From Rhizophlyctis rosea (Eukaryota; Chytridiomycota; Chytridiomycetes; Rhizophlyctidales; Rhizophlyctidaceae): a stretch of DNA of 22,720 nt. The translations under genes were made by a program, and so were the position numbers. This document shows, piece by piece, positions 1 to 8,437 of the stretch. The stretch is taken from the NCBI GenBank assembly GCA_027596075.1, contig JADGJC010000485.1, forward strand, positions 410 to 23,129, given 5' to 3'. How positions within the stretch are numbered: the first letter of the stretch is position 1; the number at the start of each line of letters is the position of its first letter. The notes under the pieces were generated by a model. It saw only the letters and a program-made list of their open reading frames with translations, was not told the DNA's origin and ran no database searches.

Positions 1-2813
1 TGGATAAGCAGGAGGGAGGAGCATAGCACCTGAAACGCCTGCGCACCCAAGTAATTGGGAAGATGGTGGAAACCGGTGGGTGACATGATTTGCCACCCAA
101 CCTCCACCATCAGGGAAAATCATCGAAATGCTGCCATGGGTGGGATGTCGCGTTTTCACTTCCGTTAGCTCCGACATGGATCCAACTTCATGAGGACGGC
201 GAATTTGCGGGCTTTGTATGGTGCCGACGATCAACAACCGATCACTCCGTCATCGGAGTTACGGCACATGAACTTTCTTACCTCTCTTCACTTCACCAGT
301 CAAAGGAGAACATTGCGTGCCATAAGTGAGGGTCTTAGCTGGGGTGGTTCATCGAAGAGTAACAAAGTCCTGCAATCTGCAAGAGAACCACGTGGTGGAG
401 GATTGGACTGGATCAGACTGGATTTATAGGACCCTTCTCACCCTTTTGTGCTGACATGGGCCCGGATTACGTCATGAACTTCCCGATGTCTCGTGACCTG
501 CTGGGCCTCTTGATTATGTAGACAAACAAACAAAAGCTTTTGACCCGCAATTTGGAGGGAAACCTCCTTAACACCAAAAAATCATTGGACGCTCAGTCTT
601 ATCCATCCTCAAACGGTGAGAGCTGGGCGGATGGTTCAAGCAAGCACAGCACGCCGAGCCTCAGTCTTGTGCTCTCACAAAGGCGGTCTATACACTTAGG
701 TTCGACCTGTCACTTGTTGGACATCTCAGTGCTCCAGCACCACACGAGGTTAAGTATGATACAGACCCCACCCATTGCACATCCCGCATCTCCCTGTAAA
801 TTTGGTGCTCCGCTTGAACCGCATCAAAGCATCGAGGGCAGAGATTTTCCAAACTCCGCATTTATGTCTTCCATTTTCCCATCAACTGTGTCTTGGAAAA
901 GGGAAAATGAGTTCACTTTTCCTGAACAGCATGCCTGATGGAGCTGCAGGCAGTCAACGATCTCGCAAAATAGATATCATTTCGCTCCACAGGGGCCACA
1001 TTATAGGTAGATGTTGACAGACCTTGAAGCTCCAGGGCGGGCCGTTTATACCAATGATCACAAGTGACGTGACAGATAGTTTCAACAAACAAGACGTCCA
1101 AGGAAGCACCGATGACCGTTAGCAGCAGTATATTCTTTAAGATGGCTAGTGCTGGCTTGTCGGACGGGGAGCCGGTCTTGCCTTTCACTTGTTTTCAATG
1201 AAGAACGGAAAGATATAGCGTTGCAATTGATCACTTCCAAGCACACCACTGTCGAAGGCCTGAAGCAACCTTGCGCAATGTGGCAACAATTTTTGATGCG
1301 CGGTAGAAGCGATGGGATTTAGCGGCTCGGGTCGAGAGCTTGGAACTGGCGTTTGAACTGAACTGGTGCAGCCTTGTTCGGTATGTTTTAATGGGTTATT
1401 GGTGTGGTTGCGGGATCCATATCTATGGGCGACCCTTTTAAGATTGATGATCCTCCGAAGTATGCGTCAACTACTAAGCATGAGCTGCTTCGCACTTGAT
1501 TTCAACCGACAAGGTGTGTGCGATAAATTGCTGGATGATTTCCTTTTGCTTCATATCCTCCGTTCCGCCCGCAATCTGTTGAGTATGTAGATTGACAAGT
1601 TGTGTTAAAAGACGCAGTCACAGTTCGGCTTGATCCGCAGGAGAGAATGAAGTCAAAGGCGAAACGCAACAGCAAAGTGTATCATCCTTTGTAATTGCTT
1701 TTTGTTTCCTCAAAGTAACGGTCTTCTTTCTGGCATGATGGAGACCAGGATGACTTCAACACCATAACTACAATTGCAGTTTCGTGAAACGGACTGAAAT
1801 TTCCCACATATCTGTTGTGAAATATAAGAGTGGTTTGCAATGCCTCCGTGGGGATCGCAAGCCCGTCATTTGCGCATCAGCCTGCGTTTTCTGGTTCCTT
1901 TCATTTTGCTTGACCTCAAAAGTAATGCGCGAGGAGAGGGCGAAGATGATTGACCCGCCGTCAACGATGGACCGGAACATGATATGTCAGTACTAGGTAT
2001 GAACGCTCAAAGATTGGAAAGCCCAGTTAATCTCCCAATGCTATGCATTTTTGCTCATCTTTCCTCTATCGATGACAATCATATACATACATGAAGAGCT
2101 CCCCTCAACTCAAAGACTCCCATGTGTGCAGAGCATTCATCCTAAATGTGATCAAAATACTTCGGTTCAAGAAACGAGGCGAACCCTAGCTCAGGCAGTG
2201 TTATGCGCAAACAGCTCCTGAAAACATGCTGGAAATGCCGCCGCACCTGATCCTCATGATAAGTGCTAGGAATCCATGAATCGATGCGCTTTGGCAACCT
2301 GAAAAAAGAAGAAATACTCGGACAGATCTGATTGAATAGCGCAGTCCGCGAAACAGACTGTTTTTTATCCAACAACAGGAACCGGCGCCCTTGCAGTCAA
2401 TCAAGCCAACCATGTGCAGCAATAGTCAGCATTGAGAAACAAACCGGACGACTGCGACGCGGACAAAAGGACAATGAATGAACTTGCACAACATCGCTCA
2501 AACAGATTCGACGATGGAGCGCAATTTGAAGGTGCAAACATACGGTTTGCGAAATCAGCCGATCCTCTCCAAACTCGCGTCTAGTTCCCTTTTTGGCTAA
2601 AAAAGAAAAGCGCAACACCAGCTGAAACCCATACAGGAATCATGTGCCGTCCGCCACTCTCAATGGATGGGATTGTAATAAGTTGACACATGAATCCATA
2701 CAATTGACCGAAATCAGAGACTCTCACTTCCATTATACAATGCTCTACATCTATCAAGTACCGAACGCCGATTTGGAATCAACGCCCGCTAAGCTGAAGA
2801 CTCCTGGGCTAAT
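1..2813. other. Intergenic stretch, no supported gene
   Basis: I see no convincing gene here. The open frames on both strands are short (at most about 130 codons, 540-938 on the plus strand), overlap one another in several frames, and show neither recognisable domains nor a splice-consistent chain of exons. A minus-strand frame at 913-1188 contains one hydrophobic stretch but has no support beyond that. No tRNA, repeat array or mobile-element coding sequence was seen. Exons of a gene with many short exons could be missed by eye. Confidence 0.5.
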
Positions 2814-4363
2814 CTAATACCCTACTGGCCTCTTCTTGTGGCACTTCTTCTTCTCGACCGCTTTAGGAACGTCATACCCAGACTGAGCAGTGGGCTGCGC
2901 AGCCTTATCATAGCCAGTCTCGGCGACTGTAACAGCAGGAGTTGTATCTTGTACATCATAGGTTACTCCCTCCGTAGCAGAGGTCTCGACGTTGATACTG
3001 GGTTTGGCGTATCCGGGTGCGGGAAAGGCAGGGGTAGCAGCGTGGGTAGAACCGGTACCGTACGATTGTTCAGGGGTATAGGTCGGTTCGGTCTCATAGA
3101 TGGTGCTGGTGCTGTACCACTCGGAGGAGTAGGAGCCTGCGGTCGGGTTTGTGAGGTCGTAGGAGGAGGTGAGGGTGGCTGCGGGGGTGGTGTTGGTGTC
3201 GTTGTCGTAGGCGGGGACAGGAGTGGCAAAAGAGTCATAGTCATTGTGCATCTGCTGCATCTGTTGCTTCTTCGTCGATGCCGGGCACAAAGGTAGTGGT
3301 CTCCTCTCCATCAATGCCGGGCACCAAGGTGGTTGTCTCCTCGTCCCCGTCAGAAGAGTATACACCGGTCGGTTGGGGGTGTTTGTCGTAATCGTCCGAT
3401 TCAGCAGACGTTTCGGTGACGATAGCGGCGAAGGTGCTTGACTCTGTGTAAGGTTCTAGCTCGCTTTCGGCGGGTTCTGTAACGGGAACGTAGTCGTAGG
3501 CGGTAGTTTGACCATCCCAGGTGAGAGTTGCGATCGCTTTGACTTCAGTAGATTCTGAGCCGGCAGATGTTTCGGGGACGGTAGCGGCAGAAGTGCTGGA
3601 CTCAGTGTACGGTTCTAGCTCGCTTTCGGCGGGTTCGGTAACGGGAACGTAGTCGGCGGCGGTAGTTTGACCATCCCAGGTGAGAGTTGCGGTCGCTTCG
3701 ATGTCAGTGGTTTCTGATACGTCTGTTGTAGCTGAAGTGGTCAAGTCTTCAGTAGATCCATCAACAGGTTGAGTTGCTTGGGGTGGAATGTACTTGACAA
3801 TGGTGTTGGGGAGGTCTGGGTTGAAGGAATCAATGGCTTCAGCTGCTGCAGAGGTCTGACCAATGTCCGCGTCGGGAGTCAAACTCTCTGCTGGAACGGT
3901 GAACTTGATGGTGGTTGGAGAGATGTCAATAGCAGAGGTGGTGATTGTAGTGGTGGTGGTGATTGTGGTAGAGGTGGCAGAAGTGGTGGTGGTGACAGCA
4001 ATGGCAGCAGCGTCCATGGATTCTTCAGCTGTTGCAGTTGCGTCCGCAGGAACATAGAAGGTGGTCGTAGTGGTACTACCGTTGATGTTTGATATAGTGG
4101 TGGTTGCAGTATCCACCTCCGCTGCCGCGGAGGTTCGCCCGACGTCGGCGTCGGGTGTCAAGCTGCCTCCAGGAACGGTAAATTTCCCGTAAATCTCGCG
4201 CTTATAGTGGACAGCTGCAAAGGAAGACAAAATGAGAAAAAAGATCAAAGAACATGACGATTGAAAAATTGGCTATTCAAGTTGTGCGATACGTACGGCT
4301 AGCCGTGACGGGCCCAACAACACCAAGCGCAAGGACCGCGGATAAGACGCTCACAAACCGCAT
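2814..4363 (-). CDS. Secreted Thr/Ser-rich repeat protein with Tyr/Asp-rich basic tail
   Basis: Proposed exons on the minus strand are 4363-4297, 4214-3364 and 3260-2814, giving 454 residues. Intron 1 (4215-4296, 82 bases) has donor GTACGT and a T-rich acceptor ending TTTGCAG, and is well supported. The start at 4363 gives a clean signal peptide (residues 1-22, hydrophobic core SVLSAVLALGVVGPV), so the product should enter the secretory pathway. The mature part is dominated by Thr, Ser and Ala, as in heavily O-glycosylated wall or matrix proteins. It has a 22-residue motif twice (about 34-55 and 127-148, core SLTPDAD-GTSAAAE type) and two adjacent 53-residue repeats (about 196-301, core TLTWDGQTTA-DYVPVTEPA). 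The last exon is rich in YD/YE pairs and ends in a basic tail (KKKCHKKRPVGY) with the only cysteine I find in the protein. Intron 2 (3261-3363, donor GTATAC, acceptor CAACAG) is uncertain: it restores the frame, but its sequence is itself a coding-like repeat. Without it the protein stops at 3241. I do not recognise the family. Confidence 0.7.
3379..3696 (-). repeat. Two tandem 159-base coding repeats
   Basis: Two adjacent copies of 159 bases (53 codons), at 3538-3696 and 3379-3537, lie inside exon 2 of the secreted repeat protein. They are nearly identical in their cores: the plus-strand string ccatcccaggtgagagttgc occurs at 3512 and again at 3671. Translated, both copies carry TLTWDGQTTA followed by DYVPVTEPAESELEPYTESS. 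The second halves are more divergent, which suggests a duplication that has since drifted. Confidence 0.85.
3838..4182 (-). repeat. Dispersed 66-base coding repeat flanking a poly-Thr tract
   Basis: A 22-codon motif occurs at 4117-4182 and again at 3838-3903 in the same frame of the secreted repeat protein. The translated pair reads FTVPGGSLTPDADVGRTSAA and FTVPAESLTPDADIGQTSAA. Between the copies lies a threonine-rich tract (TTTTSATSTTITTTTTITTS), seen on the plus strand as a GGT-rich simple sequence around 3930-4000. Such a tract is prone to length change by slippage. Confidence 0.8.
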
Positions 4364-5278
4364 GTTGTCTTTTATCGGATCTGATTTTGATCTATCACTA
4401 TCTATCCTCTGTGCTGAGGAGGACGACGGACATGGAATGTGCGTTATATATGTGCCTCCGGACAAGGGATAGGCAAATATTGGAGCCTTCTGGTGCTTCA
4501 TCGATTGGTAGACACAAGACCTACCTCGCCCGGGCTGGGACAAACGCTAATTTTCGTGCAACATCCCAATCCGCAGCCATCTGATCGCTCCCGTGATTGA
4601 TAGAGTCCGCAATTCGCTTGGGCAACTTTGAGGGGTGGGTTTGGCGAAGTTTAGTATCACCGAAAAAGGATGACAACCCTTGCAGAACAATATGAGCCCG
4701 AAGAGTTCAAGTGACTGACTATGTGCACCTTGATTTGCCAGATGGCCCGAGCGATGCGAAAGGGGTTGTCACTCACTATTGCTGAGACAGCATTGCGTGA
4801 CGGTCATTCCAGCCTGTCATGAATAGGTTATGAATGCACTCTACCCAGGTGTCACGAGCCTCAAATGATTTTTCATTCTGCAAGGCTGCCTTTTCTAATT
4901 GTCTATGGCAAAGCCCAGCTCGCCCTAATGGGGCAATGGGTGTCGAGACAGATCGCTATCATCGTTGGTTGGCATGCCATCCCTGCACGTTTCGGTAGCA
5001 AGTCAATATTTCCACATGAAGGATGCAAGGACTTCCACCAGAGATCTGATCCACAATGAATATAAGACCCATACCGGCTAACAGCACCACATCAAGATGG
5101 TAAATCATGAAAAAAAGGATGCGTTCGGCAATACGAATGAACGTGAGGCCGTATGTCATTCAGCCATCATCTTTCAGGTTAGCAAATTCAATCGCATTCC
5201 CTGTTGCCAGGTGACTCTGCCGAGACCAAATCTCCTCACCGATATGTGAATGAATTATCATTCTTCTTCCCATCCCAC
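4364..5278. other. Intergenic, no supported gene
   Basis: This stretch separates two minus-strand genes. Apart from the TATA-like site near 4447 I see only short overlapping open frames with no domain signal. It should contain the promoter of the secreted repeat protein gene at its left side and the 3' flank of the F-box relic at its right side. Confidence 0.5.
4444..4450 (-). promoter_or_regulatory. TATA box of the secreted repeat protein gene
   Basis: The minus strand reads CATATATAACG here, 81-87 bases upstream of the ATG at 4363. This is a good TATA sequence at a distance that leaves a short 5' untranslated leader. The assignment rests on sequence and position only. Confidence 0.45.
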
Positions 5279-6652
5279 CTACTCCGGATGATACGCTTCA
5301 GCAATCCGTTGAACCTTCACCCCCCTCTCCTTCGCTTCCTCGATCACCGGCTTCACTTTGTCAGTAATCATCCCATCAGTGTACCCCTCCGCAACATACA
5401 ACACAGCATTCCTCACCCCCGGCAGATTCCTCAGCACTTCCCGTATAGTCTCATCGTCACACCGATCAAGGTACAGTTGGATCTTTCAGAGGGTAGACGA
5501 GATACGTAAGGTGTGGGGTGGGGAAAGGATGGTACGGTTTCAGATGGAAGGATTGGAGGGATGTAAGGTGACGGAAGGAGGCGGTGAAGGTTCTTATGAT
5601 GTCTGGTGTGAATCGTTTGGTAGTGATTGAGACGTGGCCTAGTGTGAAATGTTGGATGATGCTGAGAGTGGTGGGTGGGATGTCGTCCAGGACTGTCAGC
5701 CATCCGGTACGGATGTAAGTGACGGTGTGGAGTTTAGATAGCGTGAGGGAATTGATGGACATGGAGGCGTAGTAGTACGGTTTCAAGTTTGGGGCTTGGC
5801 AGGTTTCGATGATCGGGGAGCCTTTGATGGTGAGGTGTTGGAGGTGTGTCATGTTAGTGAGATAGAGAGGCGAAGATTTTGGTCGGCTGTCCCATCCTCC
5901 GAGGTTTATGCCGAGGTTGCCGAGGTTGAGGGTAGTAAGGGGTGCCGTGCCAAGGACGGCAAGGAGTTTGTTGATCTGGGGAAAACAGAAGTCCATGTGG
6001 AAAGATTATCGATTGAAGCTTATTTGGAGGGTATGCAGGCTAAGAGAATCGTGAGCTGCAAAGTTGTTGATGATGATCTCCATCTGATCGGGGGTCGAAG
6101 CAATATATGGTCCAACAATGAGTTTGCGCAAAGTTCTGGCAAGTTTGGAGAAAAGGAGCTGTACAATGTCTGACTCTAGAGGGTCGTTGTGATCCAGGTC
6201 GAGGATTCGACAGTTTGCGACACGGTCAGGGTCAGATAAAAGAATCCGAAAACCAGCATTTCTATCACAAGAGCCTAGCCCTCCCCGCCCGGGTTTGGCA
6301 GAGAGCAACTGTGGATTAAGCGTATCGCCATGACGCAGTCTGAAGGCAACTTGTCTCCACAATCTGCAGATTTAAGCAAGGTGTACTGACGACGAGAAAG
6401 ACCAAAGGGCATTCGTTTAGTTCCCACTTCACCCTTAGCAAGTTTAGCAGCGGACAACGTCAAAGCAAATTTACTACTGTTCTCACTTTCGTATGGCCGT
6501 CCTCTTTGACTGCTTCGCACAGATCGGTCCAAATCTCTCAGGTTTGGATTGACGGGGCACCAGCATACTAAGGCTGCAACTGCTGGTTGGATACATGCAA
6601 ATACGTCAAGGAGGACATCCGGAGGAAGGTGGTTGATTGAGGTGCTGGGCAT
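5279..6652 (-). pseudogene. F-box/leucine-rich-repeat-like gene, apparently broken
   Basis: F-box proteins recruit substrates to SCF ubiquitin ligases. The minus strand starts at 6652 with an F-box beginning (HLPPDVLLDVFACIQPAVAA, then LVC). After an intron ending CTGCAG at 6364 it continues LWRQVAFRLRH, the usual F-box end. The joined motif would resemble VC-x-LWRQVA. Leucine-rich, repeat-like sequence follows (segments LRKLIVG, TLNLGNLGIN, HLQHLTIKG, SLQSFHLK), and a likely C-terminus ends at 5279 (AEGYTDGMITDKVKPVIEEA). Three problems prevent one open protein. The nearest donor (TG-GTGCCC, about 6560) joined to the 6364 acceptor makes TGA. An in-frame TAA lies at 6006-6008 with no usable donor close upstream. 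The frame must also shift between about 5535 and 5465, where I find no suitable intron. I therefore call it a pseudogene. Sequencing indels or unusual splicing are the alternatives. Confidence 0.6.
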
Positions 6653-7595
6653 GTTTGGTCAGAAAGTTGAATTGAGTCGTGAAAACGGTAAAGATTGGAA
6701 TGGAGGTGCGGAAACCAAAGTTTCAGTTTGTCAGGTGGAAGTTCTGGGCACAGGCGCATAGACGTAAATAGTGATTCATGAGAGATCAAATCACATGACT
6801 GATTTGCCTACCTCATGGAACTCAATCCCATGTTTGCAATTCATGTAGTTTATATTTCACTTATTCCGGCCTATGAGCTTATAACAACAGGCGGGTCGTG
6901 ATTAAACGAGATGACAATTTGACGCACTTGGTTGAGAGTCATGATGCTGTTATCGGCACTATATACTTCGGGGGTGTTGAATGTACCGACCGAACGTGCT
7001 GTACTGCAAGCTTTCAGAGTTTTCAGCACGTCATTCCTTCATCAGTGTATTGCTACCCTATATCAAGCAAACAAAGTAAACAAATTGAAACAATATAAAC
7101 AGCAAAGAATCGAGAGGATCAACTGCACAGGAGACCGGACGTCGGCCAACGAAGCTATCAAATTGAGTGCAGACCACGCGTGGAGTTCAAGGGAATACCC
7201 ACACATGCCGTGACAGATCAAATACTCACTTTTCACATGCATACATTGCGTGAGCGAGAATTCTCACCATATTTTCTTCACTCAGAAAAGTCCGCGTCTG
7301 TTTGTACGGCCAACATAATCGGCACTTGAAGAGACTTTCTGTCAACAAACAAGAATCTTGCCCCACCGCCATGATTCCGTGAAATCTTATGTATTGCATA
7401 TGATGATATGTACAATGATTTTTGATTGATGCTGAAAACGAAGGAGCAATGGAAGTAGTGGATATCACGAAAGGATTTAGGGGATTTCTGTTAGACGATC
7501 AGTTAACAAAAGTGCATGGTCGTAGTGACAGTTCCAAACAAAAGTCCTCTCCCAACTTACTCACATTACTCACAAACTACAAATATCCACACACG
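6653..7595. other. Intergenic, no supported gene
   Basis: Short open frames on both strands overlap here without domain signal or a plausible exon chain. The left part would be the promoter of the F-box relic on the minus strand, and the right part the 3' flank of the small membrane-protein gene. I see no RNA gene. Confidence 0.5.
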
Positions 7596-7769
7596 TTACC
7601 AAGATCTTCCAACCCCACGCCCGAAGTATCTTTGAAGTTGGACGTCCAACCACTCGTCATGCTTTGGCGTCCAAAATTGCCGTTTCAAGGCAATTACACC
7701 TATTCCAATGACGGACCCGAAGATTGCGCCTCGTTTCACCGCTTGTCCATATGTGCTTGGTCTCGCCAT
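7596..7769 (-). CDS. 57-residue single-pass membrane protein, unknown
   Basis: The ATG at 7769 sits in a favourable context (ACCACAATGGC) and opens a 57-residue protein. A basic N-terminus (residues 1-13, ending KR) is followed by one Gly/Ile/Val-rich hydrophobic segment (about 14-28, core GAIFGSVIGIGVIAL). The rest is a polar tail containing KRQFWTPKHDEWLDVQLQRY and a basic end. Size and plan (positive N-terminus, one membrane span, charged tail) resemble small accessory subunits of mitochondrial respiratory complexes, but I do not recognise a specific family and do not assign one. The frame is open upstream to 7892, but that extension looks like leader sequence. A splice from the GTAACG near the stop to a downstream acceptor would also give a stop, so the 57-residue form is preferred. 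Confidence 0.5.
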   Translation of the reverse strand: MARPSTYGQAVKRGAIFGSVIGIGVIALKRQFWTPKHDEWLDVQLQRYFGRGVGRSW

Positions 7770-8437
7770 TGTGGTGGGGGTGTTATGGAGTTCTTTATGA
7801 GAAGTGAGTGGGAATTGTAGGTAAAGACAATTGAGAAAGCCTGAAAGGTGTGCACGAAAGTCACAAAGTTGACTGATGAACACTTCGTACAATCATTGAT
7901 GCGATCGAAGATGTGGCTGAGACGAGAGTGTCCACTTGGACCACTTCAAAGGGTCCTATCAAACGGAAAAGGGTGAATGAACGGAACAATAAGTTATGAC
8001 CTCATAAACAAGAAAGGGAAGGCAAAGGAAGAACGGCAACCTCCCACCGGTACGTTGTTTGAAGTAAACCTGGTAACAATCAGTTTCCTCCTCACAAATT
8101 ATCGGGAAAGGACGCGATATATGTGGCAATGAAAATCGGTCAAACATGAAATCAAAACGGCAGTGGAACATTCGTTGGGTGTATTTTACACATTCTATAA
8201 CAAATCCTGGTGGAACAAAAGCTTGAAAGATAATTGGCGAATTTTGCAAAAGCAAAACTCTGTCTATACCCCACCCTATTCAGACCGAAACACCTACAAC
8301 ACCATACAATCCTCCTTACAGAACTCCCCTTCCTTCCTCCTCATCGCCCTCCTACTAGCCCTCGCCAAACTCCCAAACTCATTCTGTCCCTTCAACAACT
8401 CCCTGTTGTTCACACTACCATCGGCGGGACCATATAG
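7770..8437. other. Intergenic, no supported gene
   Basis: This gap lies between the small membrane-protein gene and the stop codon of the beta-mannosidase, both on the minus strand. It should hold the promoter of the former and the 3' untranslated region of the latter. The open frames found here are short and AT-rich, without domain signal. Confidence 0.5.

Noticed and set aside
5796..6173. Open plus-strand frame of 125 codons
   Set aside because: It lies exactly antisense to the leucine-rich part of the F-box relic and has no domain of its own; it is a shadow frame.
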